Origin: Meiothermus sp.
Lineage (GTDB): Bacteria; Deinococcota; Deinococci; Deinococcales; Thermaceae
NCBI RefSeq assembly: GCF_026004055.1
Contig: NZ_BPIJ01000001.1
Span: 1,426,001-1,490,000 of the forward strand
Reading direction: 5' to 3'
Length of the DNA: 64,000 nucleotides
Within the stretch, counting starts at the first letter, position 1. Each line of letters opens with the position of its first letter. Under the pieces are notes generated by a model. That model searched no databases and was not told the origin of the DNA. It saw only the letters and a program-made list of their open reading frames with translations. Made by a program: the position numbers and the translations under genes. Shown one piece after another: positions 18,430 through 27,434 of the stretch.

Positions 18430-18490
18430 AGCAACCACCTTTTCAAGTCTAGCTCACAGATGTGTAAAACTTCCCATGGTTCAAGAAAGC

Positions 18491-19141
18491 CTAAAATAGC
18501 CCCGCCTGGGCCACCGGGGCAAAGGTGCGGCGGTGCTCCTCACAGGGCCCCATGCGGGTCAGGGCCTGCAGGTGCAAAGCTGTGCCGTAGCCTTTGTGCT
18601 GGGCGAACCCATAGCCTGGGTAGCGGCGCTCGAGGGCCTGCATATACCGATCCCGCGCCACTTTGGCCAGGATGCTGGCCGCTGCCACGGTAGGACTATT
18701 CTGGTCGGCTTTGGGCGGGCAGCGCAACAGGTCTTGCGAGTCGGGCCGGGGTGGGTTTGGGCCCAGGAATCGCCGCCATTCCTTTTCCAGGCGTAAATAG
18801 TCGGTCAGGAGGGCTTCTGGGCGCACGGCCAGTTGTTGCAAAGCCCGTGCAGCAGCCAGATGGGTGGCCTTTAGGATACCGAAGCGATCTATTTCTGCTA
18901 CCCCGGCCCAGCCTATCCCCCAGGCCAAAGCCACCTTCCGAACCTGTAGTTCCAACTCTTCCCGGCGCAAAGCGCTGAGGGTTTTGGAGTCGGAAAAGGG
19001 GTACTCGACCTGATCCGCAACAGGAGGCAGAACCACCGCTGCGGCCACCACCGGCCCGGCCAGTGCACCCCGCCCGGCTTCGTCGATGCCGGCTACGCGC
19101 AAACCCAGGCCCCACCAGTCTGCTTCCAGTGCTGGCTTCAC
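18491..19141 (-). CDS. rnhB: Ribonuclease HII
   Basis: 216 residues from a GTG. The metal-binding catalytic residues are visible in AGIDEAGRGALAGPVV (Asp and Glu), the DSKTLS motif, and the LLTDYLRL strand. SPTVAAASILAKVARDR near residue 150 and GYGTALHLQAL are also typical. The enzyme removes RNA from RNA-DNA hybrids and misincorporated ribonucleotides. Start to start it lies 57 bases from the divergent oxidoreductase gene, so the two share a short promoter region. Confidence 0.95.
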   Translation of the reverse strand: MKPALEADWWGLGLRVAGIDEAGRGALAGPVVAAAVVLPPVADQVEYPFSDSKTLSALRREELELQVRKVALAWGIGWAGVAEIDRFGILKATHLAAARALQQLAVRPEALLTDYLRLEKEWRRFLGPNPPRPDSQDLLRCPPKADQNSPTVAAASILAKVARDRYMQALERRYPGYGFAQHKGYGTALHLQALTRMGPCEEHRRTFAPVAQAGLF

Positions 19142-19198
19142 CGGTTAGAGCCTACCAGATTGACGAAAAGCGCTCCAAGCCCGATTCTTGGATTTGGG

Positions 19199-20227
19199 AT
19201 GGGGCATGCACCCGATGTATTGATTGTGGGCGCCGGTCTGGCCGGATTGGCAGCCGGGCGGGACTTGGCTCGAGCCGGACTACGGGTGCACATTCTGGAC
19301 AAGTCGCGCGGGGTTTCGGGGCGAGCCGCCACGCGCTGGCTCGAGCTAGACGGCAAAATTGTGCGGGTAGACCACGGCGCTCAGTATTTCACAGCCAAAA
19401 ACGACCCCCTACGCATCCTGGTGCCCGATCTAATCGAGCACGGCATCGTGCGGGAGTGGACCCAGGGCTTTCCCGTGCTAAAGTCCAACGGGATTAAAGC
19501 GCGCAGGGCCGGCCACCCTCGCTACATCTGCCCCGACGGCATGAGTACCCTGGGCAAGGTTTTTTTGCAGGGGCTGGAGTCACAGGACGAGCCCTTGTCG
19601 TTGGAAACCAAAGCCCGGATAACACGTCTACAGAAAAAGCAAGATACAGCAGGCTGGGAGGCGCTGCTAGGGGATGGACAGGTTCGCTCAGGCCGCACAC
19701 TGGTGCTCAACATGCCGGCTCCCCAAGCCCTCGAGCTAGCCGACGAATGGCTCAAACCGGAAGTACGAATAGCCTTGCAGGCCGTGCGCTACGCCCCCTG
19801 CTGGGCGGCCATCCTGGTGCTCGAGCATCTGCCTTATCTGGACTGGGTGGGGCTGGAAATCGAGCACCCCGTGCTGGCCTGGGCCGCCCTCGACCACACC
19901 AAGCGGCCCGTGCCCGACCCCCCGGTACTGGTGCTGCATGCCTCGGCAGCGTGGAGCCAGGAAAACCTGGAACTCTCCCCGGCCGAAGCGCTCAGGCAAA
20001 TCATCAAAGCGGCCCAGGAACTCTTTGGCGACTGGGTAGGGCAGTGCCGCACCGCCATGGCCCATCGCTGGCGCTATGCCTTGCCCACTCAGACCCACCC
20101 CTGGCCCTTTCTGGCCCAGGACAACCTGGTTTTTTGCGGAGACTGGTGCGGTGGCCCCCGGATCGAAGGGGCCCTCGAGAGCGGCTGGGCTGCTGCCGAG
20201 TACCTGATCGAATACCTCAAACCCTAG
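19199..20227 (+). CDS. FAD-dependent oxidoreductase, renalase/amine-oxidase-like
   Basis: 342 residues from the ATG at 19199. A TTG at 19160 would add 13 residues that do not belong to the fold. The N-terminus has the FAD Rossmann motif VGAGLAGLAAGRDLARAG with the acidic end of strand two (LDK), then SGRAATR and DHGAQYF, a pattern of the renalase-like group. The C-terminal FCGDWCGGPRIEGALESG is the second FAD-contact motif. Substrate unknown. The right side is followed by repeats rather than an operon partner. Confidence 0.8.
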   Translation: MGHAPDVLIVGAGLAGLAAGRDLARAGLRVHILDKSRGVSGRAATRWLELDGKIVRVDHGAQYFTAKNDPLRILVPDLIEHGIVREWTQGFPVLKSNGIKARRAGHPRYICPDGMSTLGKVFLQGLESQDEPLSLETKARITRLQKKQDTAGWEALLGDGQVRSGRTLVLNMPAPQALELADEWLKPEVRIALQAVRYAPCWAAILVLEHLPYLDWVGLEIEHPVLAWAALDHTKRPVPDPPVLVLHASAAWSQENLELSPAEALRQIIKAAQELFGDWVGQCRTAMAHRWRYALPTQTHPWPFLAQDNLVFCGDWCGGPRIEGALESGWAAAEYLIEYLKP

Positions 20228-20274
20228 CCGGTAGCTTATTAGCCTATAGCCTATGGTTCATAGCCGATGGCTAG

Positions 20275-20612
20275 TGGTCTGGTAACAAAATACGCAGTAT
20301 GGGGTTTAGCCTTCAGAACGCGCCGTGTCTCGTAAACCTGGGCCTTCGGTGCCTTGCCTGTACGGTCATGCAAAAAGCACCCCACCCCGCTTCGCCCCTT
20401 CCCTCCCCTACTGCGTAGGGGAGGCCAGGTGGGGTGGCTGACCTGGCCCTTCACGCAGCGGATTGGGGGCCTTGCCTGATACCCTCCCCCACCCTCCCTA
20501 CGCGGTAGGGAGGGCGTTTTTAGGCCATCTCGGGGGCCGAAGTGGGATGGAATCTCTACATCGATGTATTCGGGGTGCGGTACAAAACTTCAGAAATTTA
20601 GTTACCAGACTA
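20275..20612 (-). repeat. Rep1 copy C
   Basis: Full-length 338-bp copy in reverse orientation, flanked by CTAG at 20271-20274 and 20613-20616. Both internal hairpins are intact. Confidence 0.92.
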
Positions 20613-20692
20613 CTAGATGGGATCTTTGCTTTGGATGGCTGCAATCTGTACCAGCGGATACGCTATTTTCGGGGTGCTTAGAGCGGTTCCCA

Positions 20693-20770
20693 CGAATAGT
20701 CCCTACAGCGGTGTGTGCCGGTGGGGATAAAACACGGGCCGCCGCGAGGGCAGTGTATGTGGGAAAGGCG
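20693..20770 (+). repeat. Rep3 copy b
   Basis: It starts GCGGTTCCCACGAATAGTCC like copy a, and ends GTGGGAAAGGC, a decayed inverse. It is about 80 bases from Rep1 copy C. The 88 bases between it and the diguanylate cyclase show nothing else. Confidence 0.65.
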
Positions 20771-20858
20771 ATGGGTGCATTTCTGCCACGGGGAAACCCT
20801 TGTCCGCTGTAAACCAACAGATGTGCCCGGGAGTGATAGATTGTCTTAATCGCCTGCT

Positions 20859-21983
20859 ATGCCGCCTCATCGTCAGCCCGATCCCTACGCCACCATAGAG
20901 GTTGCCGATCCCCTCGAGGATTTACGTATTCGCCTCACCCTCTGGCTGCTCCCCCTGGGGGCCGTAGCCGCCCTGGCAGCCTGGGGGTTGTCGGTAGTAG
21001 CGGGTAAGCTATCGCTGCCCGACCAGCTACTACTCCCCCCGATGGCCTTGGGGTTTCTGCTGTTAGAGGTCTACTTGTGGCGCAACCCCCACAGGATTCG
21101 GCTGATCTGGCAGGTTGCTCTGGGCCTGATCGCGGTGTATGAGATTTTTAGCCTCTACTACGAGGCCGCCTACAAACTACACCAGCGCGACGGCATTACC
21201 CCCGCCGTGCTCTGGTTTCCCATGGTGTACCTGATGGCTTTCAACCTCTTGAGTAGAAAGCAGGCCTTGCGCTTCTCTCTAACCTATCTGGCTTTGGGGT
21301 TGCTGGCGGGGGCCATCGGCCTGCTTTCTAGTCCATCCCTGAGCGTCTCGTCTACCAACACCGCGCTTCAGTTCACGCTCTCCAACATCGCCTACCTGAG
21401 CCTGCTGTACCTGTTTGCCTACCTTCGCCGTCACTACGCCCAGATGCACCAGATGGCCCATACCGATGCTCTTACCAACCTGACCAACCGGCGGGCCATG
21501 CAAACCCTGTTGGACAACGAGCTGGATCGGGCCCGCCGCTACCACCGTCCCTTTGCGGTGCTGCTGGCCGACCTCGACCATTTCAAACGAATTAACGATA
21601 CCTACGGCCACCCGGTAGGCGACCAGGTCTTGCGCGAAGCGGCAACCCGCCTGCTCCAGCACCTGCGCGAAAGCGACAGCCTGGCCCGCTGGGGGGGGGA
21701 GGAGTTTTTGATCCTGGCCCCCGAGACCGACCTTCAGCAAGCCCATCACCTGGCCCAGCGCCTGCTCGAGGCCATCCGCGAAACCCCCATGTCGGGCGTG
21801 CACGTAACTCTTAGCCTGGGCGTGGCCTGCTACCGCCAGGGGGATACCGTAGCCGCCCTCCTGAGCCGGGCCGACGAGGCCATGTACCGGGCCAAGGCCG
21901 CCGGGCGCAACCAGGTGGTGCTGGAAGAGCAACTAGAGGATGTCATCGTCCCTGCTCATAACACCGTTTCGGATCCGGAATAA
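20859..21983 (+). CDS. Membrane-bound diguanylate cyclase (GGDEF)
   Basis: 374 residues. Residues about 25-185 contain five or six membrane helices with short loops. The GGDEF domain starts near 200 (THTDALTNLTNRRAM-like: AHTDALTNLTNRRAM). The active-site motif is GGEEF, the functional variant. The product-inhibition I-site RESD lies exactly five residues before it. So it should make c-di-GMP and be feedback-controlled. The signal sensed by the membrane part is unknown. No partner gene adjoins; repeats lie upstream. Confidence 0.9.
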   Translation: MPPHRQPDPYATIEVADPLEDLRIRLTLWLLPLGAVAALAAWGLSVVAGKLSLPDQLLLPPMALGFLLLEVYLWRNPHRIRLIWQVALGLIAVYEIFSLYYEAAYKLHQRDGITPAVLWFPMVYLMAFNLLSRKQALRFSLTYLALGLLAGAIGLLSSPSLSVSSTNTALQFTLSNIAYLSLLYLFAYLRRHYAQMHQMAHTDALTNLTNRRAMQTLLDNELDRARRYHRPFAVLLADLDHFKRINDTYGHPVGDQVLREAATRLLQHLRESDSLARWGGEEFLILAPETDLQQAHHLAQRLLEAIRETPMSGVHVTLSLGVACYRQGDTVAALLSRADEAMYRAKAAGRNQVVLEEQLEDVIVPAHNTVSDPE

Positions 21984-22102
21984 TCTTGTTTTTCAAAAAT
22001 GTGCTGTACAGGGCGCGTAAATTGCCGCCCTGAGCGCTCGATGAGTGGTAGCAAGAGCTATTCTCGCGGCCCAAATACGGGAAGCCGCGCTAAGCTATAG
22101 CC

Positions 22103-23263
22103 ATGCAGCTCGACGACCTATCGCCCCAGACCCTGCGCGACCCCCACGGCTACAGCGGCAAATGGCACTTCTACCCCGAGGATGTGCTGCCCATGTGGGT
22201 GGCCGACATGGACTTTCCTATCAGTCCGGCCATCGCCCAGGCCATTGTGGAACGGCTCCAGGAGCGGGTAGGTTACCCCCAGATGAAGGGGGACAAGCAG
22301 CTATTAGACTTGATTATCCAGCAACAAAACCGGCACGGCCTAACCGGTCTGACACCGGAAAACCTGCTGCTCACCACCTCGGTGGTGCCCGGTATTTATG
22401 CCAGCGTGCTGGCTCTGAGCAGCCCCGGCGACGAGGTGATTACCCAGGTGCCGGTCTATCACCCCTTCCTTTTTGCCCTTAGCGAGCACCACCGGATAGC
22501 CCGGCACAACCCCCTCCTCCGCACCAAGTCGGGCTGGGAGATCGACTTTGAACATCTAGAAAGCCTGGTTACCCCCCGTACCCGGCTCCTAATGTTGTGC
22601 AACCCCCAGAACCCCACCGGGCGGGTTTTTCGGCGCGACGAGCTAGAACAACTGGCCGAGTTTGCCCTGCGTCATCGTCTGTGGGTGATGTCCGACGAGC
22701 TCTGGGCCGAGCTGATTTATGAAGGAGCGCACGTCCCCATCGCCTCGCTAAGCCCTGAGATCGCCCAGCGCACCGTCACCCTCACCGGGCCCTGTAAAAC
22801 CTACAACACCGCGGGGCTGGGCGGCGGGGTGGCCATCAGCCACAACAAGCAGATTCTGGCCGCCCTGGCTCAGGTTAGCAAGGGTATTGGCGGCCACCCC
22901 AACGTGCTCTCGATGGCCGCCTGGCGGGCCGCCCTCGAGCACGCCCAGGACTGGCTCCAGGAGGTGCGGGCCTATCTGAAGGGCAACCGCGACTTCATCA
23001 CAAGGTTTATGGCCCAGCACCTGCCCCAGGTGGGCTACCTGCCCCCGGAGGGCACCTACCTGGCCTGGTTCGATTTCTCGGGCGCCCCCTTTGCCCAGGA
23101 GGTTCACAAGGTGATGCTCGAGCGGGCCAAGGTCGGCCTCAACGACGGCAAGATTTTTGGGCCGCAGTACCAGGGCTGGCTACGCCTGAACTTTGCCACC
23201 AGCCGGAACCTGGTACAAGAGGCCCTGGAGCGCATGGCCCGGGTGGTGCAAACAGTGGATTGA
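22103..23263 (+). CDS. patB: PatB/MalY-type PLP-dependent C-S lyase (cystathionine beta-lyase-like aminotransferase)
   Basis: 386 residues of fold-type I. The PatB-type N-terminus includes LPMWVADMDFP near residue 29. CNPQNPTGRVF near 166 is the usual substrate/PLP segment, and the Schiff-base lysine is K232 in TGPCKTYNTAGL. An arginine in RLNFATSR near the C-terminus binds the substrate carboxylate. Such enzymes cleave cystathionine or similar thioethers to a thiol, pyruvate and ammonia; some have regulatory roles. No Shine-Dalgarno is seen before the ATG. A Rep3/Rep1 pair follows. Confidence 0.88.
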   Translation: MQLDDLSPQTLRDPHGYSGKWHFYPEDVLPMWVADMDFPISPAIAQAIVERLQERVGYPQMKGDKQLLDLIIQQQNRHGLTGLTPENLLLTTSVVPGIYASVLALSSPGDEVITQVPVYHPFLFALSEHHRIARHNPLLRTKSGWEIDFEHLESLVTPRTRLLMLCNPQNPTGRVFRRDELEQLAEFALRHRLWVMSDELWAELIYEGAHVPIASLSPEIAQRTVTLTGPCKTYNTAGLGGGVAISHNKQILAALAQVSKGIGGHPNVLSMAAWRAALEHAQDWLQEVRAYLKGNRDFITRFMAQHLPQVGYLPPEGTYLAWFDFSGAPFAQEVHKVMLERAKVGLNDGKIFGPQYQGWLRLNFATSRNLVQEALERMARVVQTVD

Positions 23264-23320
23264 GCCCGGCACAGCAAGCGTCGGTTTTTCGGGAGAGGGT
23301 TGTTTACGACGCCCCCTATC

Positions 23321-23408
23321 GCGGTTCCCACCAAAAGGGCCCCTGCGGTGGCTCGTGTTGTAGTCCCTACAGCAAAAAACCGCTGTGGGGACTATTCGTG
23401 GGAACCGC
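23321..23408 (-). repeat. Rep3 copy c (inverted)
   Basis: An 88-bp copy with ends GCGGTTCCCA and GTGGGAACCGC, in the opposite orientation to copy a. It abuts, and seems to have removed or replaced, the left tip of Rep1 copy D. Confidence 0.75.
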
Positions 23409-23410
23409 TC

Positions 23411-23736
23411 TAAATTTCCAAAGTTATATACCCCACACCGAATACATCGTTAGAGATTCCATCCCACTTTGGCCCTCGAGATCGCCCCAAAGCGCCCTCC
23501 CTACCGCCTAGTGAGGGGGGGGCAGGGTATCAGGCAAGGCCCCCCCGCTGGTTGCGTGAAGGGCCAGGTCAGCCACCCCACCTGGCCTCCCCTACGAGGT
23601 AGGGGAGGAAGGGGGGCGAAGCGGGGTGGGGTGCTTTTGGCATAGCCGTACAGGCACGGCACCAACGGCCCAAGTTGACGAGGTACGGCGCGTTCGGAAG
23701 GCTAAATCCCATACTGCGTATTTTGTTACCAGACCT
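23411..23736 (+). repeat. Rep1 copy D, truncated at its left end
   Basis: It begins at TAAATTTCC, lacking the first dozen bases of the element, and ends GTTACCAGACCT before CTAG at 23737-23740. It is the most diverged copy, with several mismatches in the hairpin arms. The CTAG at its right end contains the stop codon of the esterase gene. Confidence 0.85.
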
Positions 23737-24576
23737 CTAGTCTCGAGCATCCCCGAACAAAAACCGCATCATATCGGGGAAACGCCGCGCCCAGTGGCCC
23801 TCGTTGTGGACGCCCTCGGGGTCTTCCAGGTAGAGGTAGTCGTGGCCCGGCTGCCAGCCTTTTTGCTTGAGTAAGCGGTGCATCCGGCGCACCCCTTCCA
23901 GATAGCGGCGGCTGCTCACATGCGAAAGGGTGAGCTCTCGGAAGCCCACATCCATGTAGAGCCGGCCCGGCACCTGGGGGGCTTTCTCCACAAAGCGATA
24001 AATGGCGCCGTCGGCAAACCAGAACGCGGGGCTCACCACCCCCGCAATGCCAAAGACCTGGGGGTACATGTAATACGCACACAGGCTGATAAATCCCCCC
24101 ATCGAAGAGCCCATCACGCCGGTGTGCTCGCGGCCCGGTAGGGTGCGGAACTCGTCATCTATGAAGGGTTTGACGGTCTCGATGAGAAACTTGAGGTATT
24201 TCTCGCCCTTGCCGCCCCCATGCTTGGGGTCACGGAAGGGGCTGTACTCGTTGAGGCGCTCCACGCCCATGTTGGGGATGCCCACCACAATGGCTTCTAT
24301 CCCCTCCCGGGCCAGCTTCTCCATGCTCTCGTCTACCTGCCACTCGCCCACATAGCTGGTGGCCTCGTCGAAAATATTCTGTCCGTCGTGCATGTAGAGC
24401 ACCGGGTAGCGACGGTTGCTTGTGCGATAGGAGGGGGGCAGATATACCAGAATGTCGCGCTTGTTGCCCAGTTGGGGGCTACGCAAATCTTCGTAAACCA
24501 ATACCTCGCCCACCACAGTGTGGCCGGGGCCGGTAGGGTGCGGTTTCCATACTTGTGCTGGCGTGGAATAGCCCAT
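23737..24576 (-). CDS. Alpha/beta hydrolase of the enterochelin esterase-like family
   Basis: 279 residues from the ATG at 24576; a TTG at 24603 would add nine residues that overlap promoter-like TACAAT. The sequence has the family core RRYPVLYMHDGQNIFDE, the nucleophile elbow GSSMGGF near residue 145, and a C-terminal histidine in VHNEGHWARR. Substrate is unknown, possibly a siderophore or carbohydrate ester. No signal peptide is seen. The TAG stop lies inside the CTAG target site of Rep1 copy D. It is divergent from the pca operon. Confidence 0.8.
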   Translation of the reverse strand: MGYSTPAQVWKPHPTGPGHTVVGEVLVYEDLRSPQLGNKRDILVYLPPSYRTSNRRYPVLYMHDGQNIFDEATSYVGEWQVDESMEKLAREGIEAIVVGIPNMGVERLNEYSPFRDPKHGGGKGEKYLKFLIETVKPFIDDEFRTLPGREHTGVMGSSMGGFISLCAYYMYPQVFGIAGVVSPAFWFADGAIYRFVEKAPQVPGRLYMDVGFRELTLSHVSSRRYLEGVRRMHRLLKQKGWQPGHDYLYLEDPEGVHNEGHWARRFPDMMRFLFGDARD

Positions 24577-24698
24577 TGGCGTATTGTAAGGGCTTGTTGT
24601 CAAAAGTCGAGTCTAAAGCAACGCTCGTGGCGGCAGCCTCGAGCTCCCTCGCTAAAGTCATGGTTAGCAGACATCGTTATAAATCTGGCATCTTTTTT

Positions 24699-24731
24699 GT
24701 TCGCTATACGCACAATGTTCACAAAGCGAAC
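24699..24731. promoter_or_regulatory. Likely PcaR operator sites upstream of the pca operon
   Basis: GTTCGCTATACGCAC at 24699-24713 matches, from memory, 12 of 15 bases of the Pseudomonas PcaR site GTTCGATAATCGCAC. A second element GTTCACAAAGCGAAC at 24717-24731 is an imperfect inverted repeat with GTTC/GAAC ends and overlaps the -35 region. Both lie just ahead of the IclR-type regulator. Confidence 0.55.
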
Positions 24732-24758
24732 GTAATGTGCTATGGTGTACAACACCAT
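24718..24758 (+). promoter_or_regulatory. Candidate pca operon promoter with overlapping palindrome
   Basis: TTCACA (24718-24723), a 17-base spacer and TATGGT (24741-24746) fit a sigma-70-type promoter. A perfect inverted repeat, ATGGTGT-ACA-ACACCAT, spans 24742-24758, overlapping the -10 and the regulator start codon. Transcription would begin near 24753, almost at the ATG. Confidence 0.4.
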
Positions 24759-25560
24759 GAACGCCCACCCCCCGACCCTCGAGGCCGAGCCCGCCCGGAG
24801 CGAGCCAGAGGGTTTTTACGTGGAGGCCCTGGCCCGGGGGCTCTCGGTGATCCGTTGTTTTGACGAGGCCCACGAGCGCCTGACCATCAGCGAGGTGGCC
24901 CGCCTCACCGGCCTCAGCCGGGCCACCGCCCGGCGCTCACTCCTCACGCTGAGCGCCCTGGGCTACGTGGCTACCGACGGCAAGCAGTTCTGGCTGACCC
25001 CCAGAATCCTGAGCCTGGGCCACGCCTACCTTTCCTCCACCCCCTTGCCCCGCCTGCTCCAGCCGGTGCTGGAGGAGGTGAGCGCCGAGCTGCACGAGTC
25101 CTGCTCGGCCAGCATCCTGGACGGCGGGGAGATCGTCTACATCGCCCGGGCCGCTACCCGGCGGGTCATCTCGGTGGGCCTGGGGGTGGGCAGCCGCCTT
25201 CCGGCCTACTGCACCTCGATGGGGCGGGTTTTGCTGGCGGCGCTGGAGCCGGAGGCCCTCGAGGCCTACCTGGCCCAAACCCCCCTGCGCCCCCTCACCC
25301 CCCACACCCTCACCGACCCGGCCCGGCTCCGCCAGGAACTCGAGCGGGTGCGGCGGCAGGGGTACGCCCTGGTGGATCAGGAGCTCGAGCTCGGCCTGCG
25401 GTCGGTGGCGGTGCCGGTGCGAAACGCCCGGGGCCGGGTGCTGGCGGCCATGAACGTGGGGGTGCAGGCCGGGCGGGTGAGCCGGGAGGAGCTTATGGAG
25501 CGGGTGCTGCCGGTGCTGCGGCAGGCCGCGGACTCGCTGGTGCCGCTCTTGGGGGTCTAG
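24757..25560 (+). CDS. pcaR: IclR-family regulator of protocatechuate genes (PcaR-like)
   Basis: 267 residues from the ATG at 24757; an in-frame ATG at 24742 lies in a palindrome and -10 region. The N-terminal winged helix-turn-helix includes LTISEVARLTGLSRATARRS, preceded by the ALARGLSVIRCF helix typical of PcaR/PcaU/PobR. The C-terminal effector domain has SCSASILDGGEIVYIARA and the SMGRVLLA motif. It is first gene of the catabolic operon and is eight bases upstream of pcaD. Probably senses 3-oxoadipate or protocatechuate, but the effector is inferred from family members. Confidence 0.88.
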   Translation: MNAHPPTLEAEPARSEPEGFYVEALARGLSVIRCFDEAHERLTISEVARLTGLSRATARRSLLTLSALGYVATDGKQFWLTPRILSLGHAYLSSTPLPRLLQPVLEEVSAELHESCSASILDGGEIVYIARAATRRVISVGLGVGSRLPAYCTSMGRVLLAALEPEALEAYLAQTPLRPLTPHTLTDPARLRQELERVRRQGYALVDQELELGLRSVAVPVRNARGRVLAAMNVGVQAGRVSREELMERVLPVLRQAADSLVPLLGV

Positions 25561-25568
25561 AGGTAGTT

Positions 25569-26357
25569 ATGACGCGCTTTGCTAAGGTAAACGGTCTGGT
25601 TCTGCACTACCGGCTCGAGGGGGCCGGGCCCCCGGTGGTCTTCATCAACTCGCTGGGCAGCGACCTGCGCATCTGGGACGCCCAGGCCGAGGGGCTGGCC
25701 CCCCACTTCCAGGTGCTGCGCTACGACAAGCGCGGCCACGGCCTCTCCGAGGCCCCACCCCCGCCCTACGCCCTGGCCGACCACACCCGGGATTTGAAGG
25801 CCCTGCTCGACCACCTGGCGCTGGAGCAGGTCAGCCTGGTGGGCATCTCGGTGGGGGGACTGATCGCCCTCGACTTCGCCCGCACCTACCCCGAGCGTAC
25901 CCGCGCCCTGGTGCTGATGGACACCGGGGCCCGCATCGGAAGCGTGGAGAGCTGGAACGAGCGCATCCGGGCCATCCAGGAGACCTCGCTGGCCGAGGTG
26001 GCCAGGGGGGTCATCGCCCGCTGGTTCACCCCGGCCTTCTTCCAGGAGAAACCCGCTGTGGCTCAGGGTTACTACCACATGCTTGCGCGCACCCCGGTGG
26101 AGGGCTATATAGGCACCTGCGCGGCCCTGCGCGACGCCGACCTGCGCGGGGGGCTGGGGGCGGTGCGGGTTCCGGCCCTGGTGCTGTGCGGGGCCCAGGA
26201 TCCCTCCACCCCCCCTGCCCTCTCGGAGGCCCTGGCCCAGGAGCTCAGGGCCCCCCTGCGGCTCCTCGAGGGGGCCGCTCACCTGCCTTGCATCGAGCAG
26301 CCCGAAGCCACCCTGAGCGAGATTCGCGCCTTCTTGGAGGTCTACGGTGGACGATAG
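25569..26357 (+). CDS. pcaD: 3-oxoadipate enol-lactone hydrolase
   Basis: 262 residues of the alpha/beta hydrolase fold. The nucleophile is in GISVGG near residue 95, the acid in CGAQDPSTPP, and the histidine in GAAHLPCIEQP near the C-terminus. It starts VNGLVLHYRLEG like other PcaD proteins. It converts 3-oxoadipate enol-lactone to 3-oxoadipate. The next gene, pcaC, starts 11 bases before its stop. Confidence 0.9.
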   Translation: MTRFAKVNGLVLHYRLEGAGPPVVFINSLGSDLRIWDAQAEGLAPHFQVLRYDKRGHGLSEAPPPPYALADHTRDLKALLDHLALEQVSLVGISVGGLIALDFARTYPERTRALVLMDTGARIGSVESWNERIRAIQETSLAEVARGVIARWFTPAFFQEKPAVAQGYYHMLARTPVEGYIGTCAALRDADLRGGLGAVRVPALVLCGAQDPSTPPALSEALAQELRAPLRLLEGAAHLPCIEQPEATLSEIRAFLEVYGGR

Positions 26358-26718
26358 GTACGAACGCGGCCTCAAAAACCGCCGGGCGGTGCTGGGGGCG
26401 GAGTACGTGGCCCAGGCCCAGGCCCGCACCACCCCCTTTGACGCCGACTTCCAGCGCTTCATCACCGAGTACGCCTGGGGCGAGGTCTGGGGGCGGGAGG
26501 GGCTTTCGCGCAAGACCCGCCACCTCCTCACCCTGGCCCTGCTGGCGGCTTTGGGCCACGAGCACGAGCTGGAGATGCACCTTCGGGCCACCGCCCGCAC
26601 CGGGGTGAGCCCGGAGGAGGTGCGCGAGGTGTTCATGCAGGTCGCGGTCTACGCCGGCCTTCCGGCGGCCAACCGGGCCTTTGCCATTGCCAAGGAGGTT
26701 TTGAAGGAGGAGATATGA
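26347..26718 (+). CDS. pcaC: 4-carboxymuconolactone decarboxylase
   Basis: 123 residues from a GTG. The helical CMD fold is recognised by YERGLKNRRAVLGAEYV at the start and by LSRKTRHLLTLALLAALG, then MHLRATARTG. It decarboxylates 4-carboxymuconolactone to the enol-lactone, the step before PcaD. It is translationally coupled on both sides, to pcaD and to pcaH (ATGA). In some bacteria pcaC and pcaD are fused; here they are separate. Confidence 0.93.
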   Translation: MDDRYERGLKNRRAVLGAEYVAQAQARTTPFDADFQRFITEYAWGEVWGREGLSRKTRHLLTLALLAALGHEHELEMHLRATARTGVSPEEVREVFMQVAVYAGLPAANRAFAIAKEVLKEEI

Positions 26719-27434
26719 GCCACCACGAGAGCCCAAGCCGCGTGCTGGACTGGAGTATCCAGCCCCCCTACCTCTATAGCCCCTACGTGGCCACCGTGCG
26801 CCGGGCCCCGCACCACCCCCTGGTGCCTTTGCCGACCTCGCTGTTGGAGCGCACCGGCCCGGTCTACGGCGAGGGGGATATCGGCCCTTTGGACCACGAC
26901 CTGACCAAGAACGCGACCAAGAACGGCGAGCCTTTGGGCGAGCGGATCATCGTGACGGGCCGGGTGCTCGACGAGAGCGGCCGGGGGGTGCCGGGGGTTC
27001 TGCTTGAAATCTGGCAGGCCAACGCCGCCGGGCGCTACATCCACAAGAACGACCAGCACGACGCCCCCCTCGACCCCAACTTCGTGGGAGCCGGGCGCAC
27101 CCTGACCGACGACCAGGGCTACTACCGCTTCATCACCATCAAGCCGGGGGCCTACCCCTGGCGCAACCACCACAACGCCTGGCGGCCCGCCCACATCCAC
27201 TTCTCCCTGATTGGGCGCAACTTCAGCGAGCGGTTGGTGACCCAGATGTACTTCCCCGGCGACCCCTTGCTCCAGTACGACCCCATCTACCAGGGCATCC
27301 CCAACATCAAGGCCCGCGAGCGGCTCATCTCGAGCTTCGACATCGAGACCACCCGCCCCGAGTGGGCCCTGGGCTACCGCTTCGACATCGTGCTGGCCGG
27401 CTACGACCGCACCTACTTCGAGGAGGAGCACTGA
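26715..27434 (+). CDS. pcaH: Protocatechuate 3,4-dioxygenase beta subunit
   Basis: 239 residues. The iron-binding residues of the family are present: a tyrosine in AAGRYIHK near 108, and the tyrosine and two histidines in YPWRNHHNAWRPAHIHFS near 150-167. This subunit holds the non-heme Fe(III) that cleaves protocatechuate between its hydroxyls. The stop TGA shares a base with the pcaG ATG. Confidence 0.96.
   Translation: MSHHESPSRVLDWSIQPPYLYSPYVATVRRAPHHPLVPLPTSLLERTGPVYGEGDIGPLDHDLTKNATKNGEPLGERIIVTGRVLDESGRGVPGVLLEIWQANAAGRYIHKNDQHDAPLDPNFVGAGRTLTDDQGYYRFITIKPGAYPWRNHHNAWRPAHIHFSLIGRNFSERLVTQMYFPGDPLLQYDPIYQGIPNIKARERLISSFDIETTRPEWALGYRFDIVLAGYDRTYFEEEH

Noticed and set aside
25557-26636. 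Long antisense frame over pcaD and pcaC
   Set aside because: pcaD and pcaC carry catalytic motifs; the antisense product is composition-biased.
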